A stretch of DNA of 64,000 bases, taken from NCBI RefSeq assembly GCF_029892685.1, contig NZ_JARXVD010000003.1, forward strand, positions 124,001 through 188,000, read 5' to 3'. This document shows, one piece after another, positions 1 through 7,906 of this stretch. Under the pieces are notes generated by a model. That model was not told the origin of the DNA and ran no database searches. It was given only the letters and a program-made list of their open reading frames with translations. The position numbers and the translations under genes are program-made. Origin of the DNA: Mycobacterium sp. OTB74. Its GTDB lineage: Bacteria; Actinomycetota; Actinomycetes; Mycobacteriales; Mycobacteriaceae. Within the stretch, counting starts at the first letter, position 1, and the number at the start of each line of letters is the position of its first letter.

Positions 1-52
1 CGCGTGAGCGACGGTCAGGCAGAGGTCGCGTGAGCGACGGTCAGGCGGAGGT
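1..52 (+). repeat. 26-bp tandem direct repeat, two copies, at the left edge
   Basis: Positions 1-26 and 27-52 are the same 26-bp unit with one difference (A at 21, G at 47). A third partial copy begins at 53 and runs into the start codon of the next gene. Each unit carries a purine-rich AGAGG or GGAGG followed by TCGCGTGA, so the ribosome binding site and GTG start context of the downstream gene is duplicated. More copies may lie to the left of the window. Confidence 0.8.
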
Positions 53-55
53 CGC

Positions 56-841
56 GTGACCCATCCCGCATATGGCGAACTGCGCCCGGTGACTGAGTCG
101 GCGTCGGTGCTGCTGTGCGACAACCCCGGCATCATGACGCTGGACGGCACCAACACCTGGGTGCTGCACGGCTCCGGCTCGGATGAGATGGTGATCGTCG
201 ACCCTGGGCCGGACGATGCCGCCCATCTCGAGCGCGTCGCCGCGCTGGGCAAGATTCAGCTGGTGCTGATCAGTCACAAGCACGACGACCACACCGGTGG
301 CATAGACAAGCTGGTCGACCTGACCGGAGCGGTGGTGCGGTCGGTGGGCAGTGGCTTCTTGAGAGGGCTCGGCGGTCCACTGAGCGACGGCGAGGTGATC
401 GATGCCGCCGGCCTGCGAATCAAAGTTCTTGCTACGCCGGGGCATACCGCGGATTCGTTGTCGTTCCTGATTGATGACGGCGACGGTGGCGGTGCTGTGT
501 TGACCGCGGACACCGTGCTCGGCCGCGGCACCACCGTCATCGACAGCGAGGACGGCAGCCTGCGTGAGTACCTGGAATCGCTGCGTCGACTGCAGGGTCT
601 GGGGCCGCGCACCGTGCTGCCCGGCCACGGGCCCGACCTGCCCGACCTGGTTGAGGTGACCACCATGTATCTGGCCCATCGCGAAGAGCGGCTGGACCAG
701 GTGCGCGACGCTCTACGGACGCTAGGCGAGGACGCAACCGCACGGCAGGTCGTCGAGCATGTCTATACCGACGTCGACCAGAAGCTGTGGGACGCAGCCG
801 AGAAATCGGTGACGGCCCAACTGGACTACTTGCGGCGCTGA
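56..841 (+). CDS. MBL-fold metallo-hydrolase (Rv3677c / LACTB2-like)
   Basis: A 261-residue metallo-beta-lactamase-fold hydrolase. The zinc-binding HxHxDH motif is visible as SHKHDDHTGG near residue 75, followed by a further metal-ligand histidine in ATPGHT and another in LPGHGPD. The length matches the mycobacterial Rv3677c family. Related proteins act on nucleic acids or thioesters, but the substrate cannot be read from the sequence. The GTG start at 56 follows a GGAGG Shine-Dalgarno contained in the tandem repeat. It converges with crp, and a strong palindrome lies between them. Confidence 0.85.
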   Translation: MTHPAYGELRPVTESASVLLCDNPGIMTLDGTNTWVLHGSGSDEMVIVDPGPDDAAHLERVAALGKIQLVLISHKHDDHTGGIDKLVDLTGAVVRSVGSGFLRGLGGPLSDGEVIDAAGLRIKVLATPGHTADSLSFLIDDGDGGGAVLTADTVLGRGTTVIDSEDGSLREYLESLRRLQGLGPRTVLPGHGPDLPDLVEVTTMYLAHREERLDQVRDALRTLGEDATARQVVEHVYTDVDQKLWDAAEKSVTAQLDYLRR

Positions 842-851
842 CCGCCAGAGA

Positions 852-914
852 CGCCGAAACTGCATTCCTGCAGGAGAAGTCCGAGTACGGACCTGCCGGA
901 ATGCAGTTTCGGCG
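852..914. terminator. 17-bp perfect inverted repeat between convergent genes, probable bidirectional terminator
   Basis: The arms CGCCGAAACTGCATTCC (852-868) and GGAATGCAGTTTCGGCG (898-914) are perfect reverse complements separated by 29 bases. The loop holds a smaller hairpin, GTCCG...CGGAC. It lies between the stop of the MBL gene (841) and the stop of crp (930). There is no clear T-tract, so it may instead be a dispersed intergenic palindrome. Confidence 0.65.
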
Positions 915-929
915 AAAGCTAGCCGAGAA

Positions 930-1604
930 CTAGCGGGCGCGCCTCGCGAGGCGCTCGCTGTCGCTGATCAGCACGCTCTTGCCCTCGAGCCGGATCCAGC
1001 CCCGGTGGGCGAAGTCGGCCAATGCCTTGTTCACCGTTTCGCGGGAGGCACCGACCAGCTGGGCGATCTCTTCTTGCGTGAGATCGTGCGTCACCCGCAG
1101 CGCGCCGCCTTCCTGGGTGCCGAAGCGCTGGGCCAGCTGCAGCAGCTGCTTGGCTACGCGGCCGGGCACGTCGGTGAAGATCAGGTCAGCCAGGTTGTTG
1201 TTGGTGCGACGCAGGCGGCGGGCCAGAACCCGCAGCAGCTGCTCGGCGATCTCCGGTCGATCGGCGATCCAGGCACGCAGCGCCTCGCGATCCATCGACA
1301 CGGCGCGCACCTCAGTGATGGTGGTGGCGCTGGACGTCCGCGGGCCCGGGTCGAAGATCGACAGCTCGCCGAACATGTCCGACGGTCCCATGATCGTCAG
1401 CAGGTTCTCGCGGCCATCCGGTGAACGGCGACCGATCTTCACCTTGCCGGTGATGATGATGTACAGGCGGTCACCGGGCTCGCCCTCGGCGAACACGGTA
1501 TGTCCGCGCGGGAAATCGACCGGTTGTAGCTGCTTGGTCAGTGCGGATACCGCGGTGGGCTCTACACCCTGGAAGATTCCGGCCCTCGCCAGGATCTCGT
1601 CCAC
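930..1604 (-). CDS. crp: cAMP receptor protein family transcriptional regulator Crp (Rv3676 orthologue)
   Basis: A Crp/Fnr-family dimeric DNA-binding regulator of 224 residues. Residues about 10-120 form the cyclic-nucleotide domain, with the binding cassette [18 protein letters not shown]-terminal winged helix-turn-helix contains [20 protein letters not shown]. The sequence is nearly identical, as I recall it, to M. tuberculosis Rv3676, including length when started at the GTG at 1604, which is preceded by AGGGAGC. An 11-residue longer frame from 1637 is less likely. In M. tuberculosis this protein controls a stress and dormancy regulon. A class III adenylate cyclase that could supply cAMP lies at 25.1 kb. 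Confidence 0.95.
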   Translation of the reverse strand: MDEILARAGIFQGVEPTAVSALTKQLQPVDFPRGHTVFAEGEPGDRLYIIITGKVKIGRRSPDGRENLLTIMGPSDMFGELSIFDPGPRTSSATTITEVRAVSMDREALRAWIADRPEIAEQLLRVLARRLRRTNNNLADLIFTDVPGRVAKQLLQLAQRFGTQEGGALRVTHDLTQEEIAQLVGASRETVNKALADFAHRGWIRLEGKSVLISDSERLARRAR

Positions 1605-1648
1605 GTTGCTCCCTAATGCTGATGAGTGATATGACACGCGCGCAGGCC

Positions 1649-1664
1649 AACCAGTGAACTGGTT
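1649..1664. promoter_or_regulatory. palindromic operator-like site upstream of crp
   Basis: AACCAGT-GA-ACTGGTT is a perfect 7-bp inverted repeat with a 2-bp spacer, 45-60 bp upstream of the crp start codon. It does not fit the Crp consensus TGTGA-N6-TCACA, so the binding protein is unknown. Confidence 0.4.
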
Positions 1665-1708
1665 AACGAAGTCAGTCTAGTAGTAAGCCGCATCGCAACA
1701 TGCCAACG

Positions 1709-2071
1709 CTACACACGATTTGCATGCCGGGTCTGCCGAAACTGCGGATTGGCTCCCGAGTGCGTCCCCGAGTGCGCGTACATCGGGCTGGGCAGTTCGG
1801 GTTCGCTGAATGCTCCTAATGGGTTGTTCCGCAGCGGGGATGCTGTGGGCAGAGCCCGCGGAGCGTCAATTCGCGATGTCACCCTGTGCGGCAGCGTGTC
1901 GGCATCGGAGGTGGTCAGGGCACATGCGGCCTTGACCTTCTCTACGAATGCCTTCACATCGGCGGCAGTGTAGGTGTCCTTCGAGGTGTCCAACATCGAC
2001 TCAAGGCGGCCCAACCCGAAGGTTGCCAGCATTAGCAACCCGGGGATGCACACAACGAGCAACCAAGACAC
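1709..2071 (-). CDS. small membrane-anchored protein of unknown function (Rv3675-like)
   Basis: A 120-residue protein with one N-terminal hydrophobic segment (about residues 2-20, starting MSWLLVVCIPGLLMLATFGL). A short predicted helix follows (AADVKAFVEKVKAA), then a proline-rich and probably disordered tail. I recall M. tuberculosis Rv3675 as having the same MSW-hydrophobic start and the same place upstream of crp, which is the main support. The GTG start at 2071 is chosen. It is divergent from nth and co-directional with crp, 104 bp upstream. No function is known. Confidence 0.7.
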   Translation of the reverse strand: MSWLLVVCIPGLLMLATFGLGRLESMLDTSKDTYTAADVKAFVEKVKAACALTTSDADTLPHRVTSRIDAPRALPTASPLRNNPLGAFSEPELPSPMYAHSGTHSGANPQFRQTRHANRV

Positions 2072-2165
2072 AAGGCTGAAGTAAACACGCCGAAGGTCTC
2101 AGGGTGGTCACGAAACGCCACCGGTCAAAGTATCCTTAGGCGTTTCTCTCAGTACGCTTACCGGC

Positions 2166-2933
2166 GTGCCTGCCAGACGCTCCGCCGCGAAATATGACCG
2201 TGAAACCCACCTCGGCTTGGTGCGCCGCGCGCGTCGCATGAATCGTGAACTAGCACAAGCCTTTCCGCATGTTTATTGCGAGCTTGATTTCACCAATCCG
2301 CTTGAGCTCACCGTGGCTACCATCCTGTCGGCGCAAAGCACCGACAAGCGGGTCAACCTGACCACCCCGGCGCTGTTCGCCACCTACCGCACCGCGCTCG
2401 ACTATGCCCAAGCCAACCGGACCGAGCTCGAAGAACTGATCCGGCCGACCGGCTTCTACCGCAACAAGGCGTCCTCGCTGATGGGTCTGGGACAGGAGCT
2501 GGTGGCCCGTTTCGACGGCGAGGTGCCGCATACGCTCGACGAACTGGTGACATTGCCAGGCATCGGTCGCAAGACCGCCAACGTGGTCCTGGGCAACGCC
2601 TTCGAGATCCCGGGCATCACCGTGGATACCCATTTCGGCCGGCTGGTGCGACGCTGGCGCTGGACCGAAGAAGAGGACCCGGTCAAGGTCGAATTCGCGG
2701 TCGGCGAACTGATCCCCCGCAAAGAGTGGACGGTGTTGTCGCACCGCGTGATCTTCCACGGCCGCCGGGTGTGCCATGCCCGCAAGCCGGCGTGTGGGGT
2801 GTGCGTGCTGGCCGCCGACTGCCCGTCGTTCGGCACAGGACCAACCGACCTCGCAACGGCGGCCGCCCTGGTGAAAGGTCCCGAGACCGAACATCTGCTG
2901 GCGTTGGCGGGTGTGGTGGAGGCCGACGCGTGA
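2166..2933 (+). CDS. nth: endonuclease III (DNA glycosylase/AP lyase)
   Basis: A base-excision repair enzyme that removes oxidised pyrimidines and cleaves abasic sites. The 255-residue protein has the helix-hairpin-helix [12 protein letters not shown] with the catalytic lysine, the catalytic aspartate in VDTHFGRL, and the C-terminal [4Fe-4S] ligands C-x6-C-x2-C-x5-C ([17 protein letters not shown]). The start is GTG at 2166. Its TGA overlaps the GTG of the thioredoxin-like gene, so it leads a four-gene coupled operon ending in marP, as in M. tuberculosis Rv3674c-Rv3671c. Confidence 0.95.
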   Translation: MPARRSAAKYDRETHLGLVRRARRMNRELAQAFPHVYCELDFTNPLELTVATILSAQSTDKRVNLTTPALFATYRTALDYAQANRTELEELIRPTGFYRNKASSLMGLGQELVARFDGEVPHTLDELVTLPGIGRKTANVVLGNAFEIPGITVDTHFGRLVRRWRWTEEEDPVKVEFAVGELIPRKEWTVLSHRVIFHGRRVCHARKPACGVCVLAADCPSFGTGPTDLATAAALVKGPETEHLLALAGVVEADA

Positions 2934-3586
2934 GCAATGCAGGTCGCTGGACCATTGCGGTGCTTGCTGTCTTCGTGGTCATCGGAGTGGCGCTTTGGCG
3001 TCAACTGGACGATGAGCAGCCCCGCAGTGCCCCGGCATCGCCGGGGCCTTCGGCGGCCGCCCGCGCGCACCGCGACGCCGACACTGCCCAGGCCCTGGCC
3101 GGCCCGCGCGCTCGCGCAGCGCTGCGGCCGTGCCCGCCGGCGGGTACCGGGCCGGGGCCCGAGGCATTGCGCGGCATCTCAGCGGAATGCGCCGCCGACG
3201 GCTCTTCGGTCGATGTCGAGGCGATGGTCGCCGGCCGCGCGGTGGTGCTGAACCTGTGGGCCTATTGGTGCGGGCCGTGTGCCGACGAACTGCCGGCCAT
3301 GGCGGAATATCAGCGCCGGATGGGTAACAAGGTGACGGTCGTGACGGTGCACCAGGACGAGAACGAGACCGCCGGGTTACTGCGGCTGGCCGATCTCGGC
3401 GTCACCCTACCGACGCTGCAAGACGGTCGACGGCTGATCGCTGCCGCGCTGCACGTCCCCAATGTCATGCCAGCGACCGCCGTGCTGCGCTCAGACGGTA
3501 CCGTTGCTGGAATCCTGCCCCGGCCGTTCACCAGCGCCGACGAGATCGCCGCGGCCGTGAACCCACAGTTAGGAGTGTCGGGGTGA
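2930..3586 (+). CDS. membrane-anchored TlpA-like thiol-disulfide protein (Rv3673c-like)
   Basis: A 218-residue thioredoxin-fold protein. One N-terminal membrane helix ([16 protein letters not shown], about residues 8-23) is followed by an Ala/Arg/Pro-rich linker and an extracytoplasmic TlpA/ResA-like domain with the redox motif WCGPC and a cis-proline region (NVMPATAV). Two extra cysteines precede the domain (near CPPAG and SAEC). The GTG start at 2930 overlaps the nth stop by 4 bp. It probably reduces or exchanges disulfides outside the membrane; the partner is unknown. It is next but one to marP, whose protease domain carries a cysteine pair. Confidence 0.85.
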   Translation: MSNAGRWTIAVLAVFVVIGVALWRQLDDEQPRSAPASPGPSAAARAHRDADTAQALAGPRARAALRPCPPAGTGPGPEALRGISAECAADGSSVDVEAMVAGRAVVLNLWAYWCGPCADELPAMAEYQRRMGNKVTVVTVHQDENETAGLLRLADLGVTLPTLQDGRRLIAAALHVPNVMPATAVLRSDGTVAGILPRPFTSADEIAAAVNPQLGVSG

Positions 3587-4347
3587 GTGAACTGAACCCA
3601 CAGGCTGCCCCGGCCTGGCTGCGCCCACTGGTCGAGAACGCCGCAGACCTGCCGCAGGCCTATCGGCGTCGGGTGCCGGCGAGCGTGCTGGCCTCGATAA
3701 CTGCGGCCGGTGCCACCGCGGCGCTGACCGGCTCCAAGCGGGACGCCGCGGTGCTGGTGCTGTTCTCCGGGGCCCCGGACGCGCCGGCCGGGCAACTTCC
3801 GCCCGACGCCGACCTGCTGGTCACCGTGCGGGCTTCGACATTGCGGCACCATGCCGGACAGGCTGCGTTTCCTGGCGGTGCCGCCGATCTGGGCGACAAC
3901 GGACCAGTGGGCACGGCGCTGCGCGAGGCCCGCGAGGAGACCGGGCTGGATGCCACCAGACTGCAGCCCCTGGCGACGCTGGATCGAATGTTCATCCCGC
4001 CCTCGGGTTTTCACGTCGTCCCGGTCTTGGCGTACTCGCCCGAGCCGGGTCCCGTCGAAGTCGTCGATCCGGCCGAGACAGCGATCGTCGCGAGGGTTCC
4101 GGTCCGCGCGTTCGTCAACCCCGAGAACCGGCTGATGGTGTACCGCAAGGAGAACACCAGCCGGTTCGCCGGGCCGGCCTTCCTGCTCAACCAGATGCTG
4201 GTGTGGGGCTTCACTGGACAGGTGATCTCGGCAATCCTGGACGTCGCCGGGTGGGCGCAGCCATGGAACACCGATGACGTGCATGAACTGGACGAGGCAA
4301 TGGCGCTCGTCGGCAACTTCAACAGATACCGTGTTCACCAACAATGA
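3583..4347 (+). CDS. NUDIX hydrolase, CoA-pyrophosphatase type (Rv3672c-like)
   Basis: A 254-residue Nudix protein. The Nudix box begins in AAFPGGAADLGDNG and continues into ALREAREETGLD, giving the GX5EX7REUXEEXGU pattern that binds the catalytic divalent metal. The N-terminal context (TVRASTLRHHAGQAAFPGG) resembles the NudL/Nudt7 CoA diphosphatases, so CoA or an acyl-CoA is the inferred substrate. The GTG start at 3583 overlaps the preceding stop. The stop overlaps the marP ATG by 4 bp. Confidence 0.88.
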   Translation: MSELNPQAAPAWLRPLVENAADLPQAYRRRVPASVLASITAAGATAALTGSKRDAAVLVLFSGAPDAPAGQLPPDADLLVTVRASTLRHHAGQAAFPGGAADLGDNGPVGTALREAREETGLDATRLQPLATLDRMFIPPSGFHVVPVLAYSPEPGPVEVVDPAETAIVARVPVRAFVNPENRLMVYRKENTSRFAGPAFLLNQMLVWGFTGQVISAILDVAGWAQPWNTDDVHELDEAMALVGNFNRYRVHQQ

Positions 4348-5543
4348 CACCATCACAGTGGCTTGATATGGCCGTCCTGGCAGTCGCTTTCGTTTTCGCC
4401 ATCTCTGGCTGGCGTTCCGGGGCGCTGGGCTCCCTGCTGTCCTTTCTCGGCGTAGTGCTGGGCGCAGTGGCCGGCGTGTTGCTGGCGCCGCACGTCGTCG
4501 AACACATCACCGGGCCGCGCACCAAGTTGTTCGTAGCGCTGTTTCTGATCCTGGGTCTGGTGGTCATCGGCGAGATCGCCGGTGTCGTACTGGGCCGTGC
4601 AGTACGCGGGGCCATCCGCAATCGGGCGCTGCGGGGACTGGATTCGGTGGTCGGGGTCGCCCTGCAGGTGATCGCGGTGCTATTGGTCGCATGGCTGCTG
4701 GCCACCCCGCTGGCTACATCGGACCAGCCGAATTTGGCTGCTGCGGTGCGGGGTTCGCGGCTGCTGTCCCAGGTGGACAGCGTGGCACCGTCCTGGCTGA
4801 AGCGGGTGCCGACGCGCCTGTCGACGCTCTTGAACAGTTCCGGTCTGCCGGCCGTGCTGCCGTTCGGGCGCACGCCGGTGATCAACGTCGACGCTCCTGA
4901 TGCGACGCTTGCGAGCGATCCGGTGGTTGGTGCCGACCAGGCCAGCGTCGTGAAAATTCGTGGCGTGGCCCAGAGCTGCCAGAAGGTGTTGGAAGGCACG
5001 GGTTTTGTGGTGGCGCCCAACCGGGTGATGTCCAACGCACACGTGGTCGCCGGATCCAACTCGGTCACCGTCGAAGTGACCGGCCCTGACGCCAAGACCT
5101 ACGACGCCAAGGTGGTGTCCTACGACCCGGATGCCGACATCTCGATCCTGGACGTGCCGAACCTGCCGTCACCGCCCCTGAACCTCGACATGCGTGAGGC
5201 CGCCACCGGCACCGACGTCATCGTCATGGGGTATCCAGGCGGCGGCAACTTCGCTGCGACTCCGGCGCGCATTCGCGAGATCATCAAACTCAACGGGCCG
5301 GACATCTACCACACCACCACGGTGACGCGTGAGGTCTACACCATCAGAGGCAATGTCCGGCAAGGCAATTCCGGCGGCCCGCTGATCGACCGCGGCGGCA
5401 AGGTGCTCGGGGTGGTGTTCGGGGCCGCGGTCGACGATGCCGATACCGGCTTCGTGCTGACTGCGAACGAAATATCCAAGCAGGTGCTCAAGGCGGCCAA
5501 CCAGGACCCGGTGCCGACCGGCAAGTGCGTGTCAGCCGGGTAG
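4344..5543 (+). CDS. marP: MarP, membrane serine protease for acid resistance (Rv3671c orthologue)
   Basis: A 399-residue integral-membrane protease. Residues 1-125 contain about four membrane helices of the CvpA type. Residues about 180-399 form an extracytoplasmic chymotrypsin-like domain. The catalytic residues are His233 (SNAHVVAG), an Asp near 265 (DADISILD) and Ser343 (GNSGGP). Cys212 and Cys395 match the activating disulfide pair described for M. tuberculosis MarP. That enzyme maintains intrabacterial pH by processing peptidoglycan hydrolases. Last gene of the nth operon; its 3' end overlaps the convergent ephE by 12 bp. Confidence 0.95.
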   Translation: MTPSQWLDMAVLAVAFVFAISGWRSGALGSLLSFLGVVLGAVAGVLLAPHVVEHITGPRTKLFVALFLILGLVVIGEIAGVVLGRAVRGAIRNRALRGLDSVVGVALQVIAVLLVAWLLATPLATSDQPNLAAAVRGSRLLSQVDSVAPSWLKRVPTRLSTLLNSSGLPAVLPFGRTPVINVDAPDATLASDPVVGADQASVVKIRGVAQSCQKVLEGTGFVVAPNRVMSNAHVVAGSNSVTVEVTGPDAKTYDAKVVSYDPDADISILDVPNLPSPPLNLDMREAATGTDVIVMGYPGGGNFAATPARIREIIKLNGPDIYHTTTVTREVYTIRGNVRQGNSGGPLIDRGGKVLGVVFGAAVDDADTGFVLTANEISKQVLKAANQDPVPTGKCVSAG

Positions 5544-6497
5544 CTGGGTCAGGAAGCCCGACAACTCTTTGTTGACCTCCGCGGGGCTTTCTTCGTGCGC
5601 GAAATGCCCTGTGCCGGTGAGGGATACGAACTGTGTCTGGGGTGCATAGCGCGCCGTGTCACGCACCGGGGCGTCTAGCACGTACGGGTCGGCGGACCCG
5701 TGGATGTGCAGTACCGGAACCTGGGTGGGCTGCTTCATGGCGCGCATGAATCGCCAACCCTCACTGCGCAACTGGCTGCGCACCGCCCACCGCTGGTACT
5801 CCAGCGCCGAGTGGGCAGCGAACGGTATCTGGATGGCGGTGCGCATGTGCCGCATCGATTCGGAGAAGTCGGTTGAGGCGACCCACCCCACTCCGCCGCG
5901 GCTGCGAGCGAGTTGCTCGACGGCGGCGCCGTCGCGGCGAGTCAGGACATGCTCGGGCCAGCGCGGCATCTGATTGCGCAGCATCCACGGCAACAGCGCG
6001 GCGCGTTGGTGTGCGTCGGCTAGCGCCGACCTGCGGAGCGCCAACGGATGGGGTGAGCTGATTAGCGCGATGCTGCGGACCGCCCGCGGGTGCAGCACTG
6101 CGGTCGCCCAGCACACCAGCCCGCCGTCGGCGTGGCCGACCAGCGTGGCCGACTTGTGTCCCAGCGCCCGCACCAGCCCCGCGGTGTCGCCGGCCAGCGT
6201 CCAGCCGTCATAGCCGCGCGGGGGTTTGTCGCTGCCGCCGTAGCCACGTAGATCCACCGCAACCACGCGGGCACCGGACAGGCCGCGCAGTTGATGCCGC
6301 CACGAATACCAGAACGAGCCGAAACCGTGCAGCAGGATGATCAGCGGGCGGTCGGCGTGGGCGGAATCGCCCGCTTTTCCACGGTCGGGCTGCGAGCTCT
6401 CGCCCTCCACAACGTGGAACCGGATGCCGTTGGCGTGAACCTGAAGATGACGCCACGGGCCGTCGATCCAGACGATCGAGGGGTCAGGCGCTGGCAC
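5532..6497 (-). CDS. ephE: alpha/beta hydrolase, EphE-like epoxide hydrolase family (Rv3670)
   Basis: A 321-residue alpha/beta hydrolase. The oxyanion-hole HGFG motif is in ILLHGFGSFWYSWR. The nucleophile elbow reads GHADGG, with Asp as nucleophile as in epoxide hydrolases and dehalogenases. The catalytic His is in GTGHFAHEE near the C terminus. The substrate is unknown. The GTG start at 6497 overlaps by 1 bp the stop of the upstream membrane protein (TAGTG), so the two are coupled. Synteny matches Rv3670-Rv3669. Confidence 0.85.
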   Translation of the reverse strand: MPAPDPSIVWIDGPWRHLQVHANGIRFHVVEGESSQPDRGKAGDSAHADRPLIILLHGFGSFWYSWRHQLRGLSGARVVAVDLRGYGGSDKPPRGYDGWTLAGDTAGLVRALGHKSATLVGHADGGLVCWATAVLHPRAVRSIALISSPHPLALRRSALADAHQRAALLPWMLRNQMPRWPEHVLTRRDGAAVEQLARSRGGVGWVASTDFSESMRHMRTAIQIPFAAHSALEYQRWAVRSQLRSEGWRFMRAMKQPTQVPVLHIHGSADPYVLDAPVRDTARYAPQTQFVSLTGTGHFAHEESPAEVNKELSGFLTQLPG

Positions 6498-7012
6498 TAC
6501 CAGCCTGAAGGGTCGCTCGTGGGCGTGCCGCCCGGACGCAGCGCCGCGTCCGCGGGCTTGTCATGGCCTGGCGTGAGCGCCACCCTGGCTTCCTTCACCG
6601 AAGCGATGGTGTCCTGCGGACCCCGGATCTTGCGGACCTTCAGATACCCGAACAAAGCCAGTGCGCCCGTCGTCAGCAGCATCAGCACGAACACGATCAG
6701 GTAGGCCACCCACTTCCACACCCACAGTTCGAGCACCGTACCGAGGAAGAAGAAGAAAAAGAAGGTGGAGTAGAACAGCACCACCAGTGCTGCGATGAAG
6801 AAGATGCTGCCGGTCAGGCCCTTCTTCACGTCGCGGGTGATCTCGGCGCGGGCCAGCTCGACTTCGGCGCGCACCAGTGTCGACATGTGTGCGGTGGCGT
6901 CCTTGACCAGATCACCGATCGACGGATCGGCCTTCGGTGCGTGTGGATCCACCAGCGGGATCGATGTCACCGTGGCTGGAACTGCGCCATTCTTGCGGTC
7001 GCCATTGCTCAC
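6497..7012 (-). CDS. phage-holin-superfamily (DUF1469-like) membrane protein (Rv3669-like)
   Basis: A 171-residue protein. An acidic/amphipathic region precedes the membrane (VKDATAHMSTLVRAEVELAR), the hallmark of the YqjE/DUF1469 holin-like family. Two membrane helices follow, one with a seven-phenylalanine run (TFFFFFFFLG region) and one around VAYLIVFVLMLLTTGALALF. The C terminus is polar. The GTG start at 7012 is preferred over the upstream one at 7048. Function is unknown. It is cotranscribed with ephE. Confidence 0.78.
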   Translation of the reverse strand: MSNGDRKNGAVPATVTSIPLVDPHAPKADPSIGDLVKDATAHMSTLVRAEVELARAEITRDVKKGLTGSIFFIAALVVLFYSTFFFFFFLGTVLELWVWKWVAYLIVFVLMLLTTGALALFGYLKVRKIRGPQDTIASVKEARVALTPGHDKPADAALRPGGTPTSDPSGW

Positions 7013-7149
7013 GAACACGTCCTCCCGGCGTCGGTGTAGTCCTGGCATATGTTGCCACGTGGGAAGCCGGTTAACGATGGGGCCCGACGTTAGAATGGCC
7101 CGGCTTGGTGACGGGTATGTCGTCGCCGCAGATCTGGAGATGTCTCACG

Positions 7150-7860
7150 ATGCGTTTGCGACTCCGTTGGCCCGCTCTGGTGGCAGTGCCTCTGCTCTTC
7201 ATTGCACTTGTCATCAGGTCTGGAGGGTTGGAACCCCAGGCGCATGCGGCGCCACTGCTGCCGCTCGGTGGGGGTTCGGGCATCGTGGTGGACGGCGACA
7301 CCTACTGCACGCTCACTACCATCGGCACCGACAACAGAGGCAAGCTGGTCGGCTTCACTTCGGCGCACTGCGGCGGCCCCGGCCATCAGGTGTCCGCAGA
7401 GGGCGCAGAGGATCACGGAATCGTCGGGACGATGGTGGCCGGCAATGAGGCCCTGGACTACGCCGTCATCGAGTTCGACCCGGCGAAGGTGCAGCCGGTC
7501 AACACCGTCAACGGCTTCGCAATCGATGGCATTGGCCCGGACCCGGCATTCGGCCAGGTCGCCTGCAAGCTGGGGCGTACGACTGGTTACACCTGTGGCG
7601 TCACTTGGGGGCCGGGACAGGATCCAGGCACCATCGTGGACCAGGTGTGCGGGCAGCCGGGAGACTCGGGCGCACCGGTGACCGTGGACAACCGGCTGGT
7701 CGGCATGATCCATGGCGCGTTCAGCGACAACCTGCCCACTTGCGTGGTGAAGTACGTGCCGCTGCACACGCCCGCTGTGACGGTGTCGATCAATGCAGTG
7801 CTCGGGGACGTCGCGGCCAAGAACCGGCCGGGGGCGGGCTTCGTTCCGGTCGGAGCCTGA
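7150..7860 (+). CDS. secreted S1-family serine protease (Rv3668c-like)
   Basis: A 236-residue secreted chymotrypsin-fold protease. The signal peptide is MRLRLRWPALVAVPLLFIAL with a likely AxA site at AHA before APLLPL. The triad is visible: His in TSAHCGG, Asp in LDYAVIEFD, Ser in GQPGDSGAPV. Cysteines near YCTL, AHCG, VACK, YTCG, QVCG and PTCV suggest three disulfides. ATG at 7150 is chosen because it starts the signal peptide and has GGAG upstream; a longer frame opens at 7105. It ends 46 bp before the convergent acs stop, with a terminator between. Confidence 0.88.
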   Translation: MRLRLRWPALVAVPLLFIALVIRSGGLEPQAHAAPLLPLGGGSGIVVDGDTYCTLTTIGTDNRGKLVGFTSAHCGGPGHQVSAEGAEDHGIVGTMVAGNEALDYAVIEFDPAKVQPVNTVNGFAIDGIGPDPAFGQVACKLGRTTGYTCGVTWGPGQDPGTIVDQVCGQPGDSGAPVTVDNRLVGMIHGAFSDNLPTCVVKYVPLHTPAVTVSINAVLGDVAAKNRPGAGFVPVGA

Positions 7861-7864
7861 TCTC

Positions 7865-7894
7865 CGCCCGCGAGCAGCGAACCGCTCGCGGGCG
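7865..7894. terminator. bidirectional hairpin between the S1 protease gene and acs
   Basis: CGCCCGCGAGC (7865-7875) pairs perfectly with GCTCGCGGGCG (7884-7894) around an 8-base loop, between two convergent stops. No long T-tract is present, which is usual for mycobacterial terminators. Confidence 0.75.
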
Positions 7895-7906
7895 AAGCCA
7901 GTCTCG

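Noticed and set aside
1620-1640. Crp autoregulatory site GTGATATGACAC
   Set aside because: The GTG and CAC halves are six rather than eight bases apart, so it does not fit the Crp consensus.
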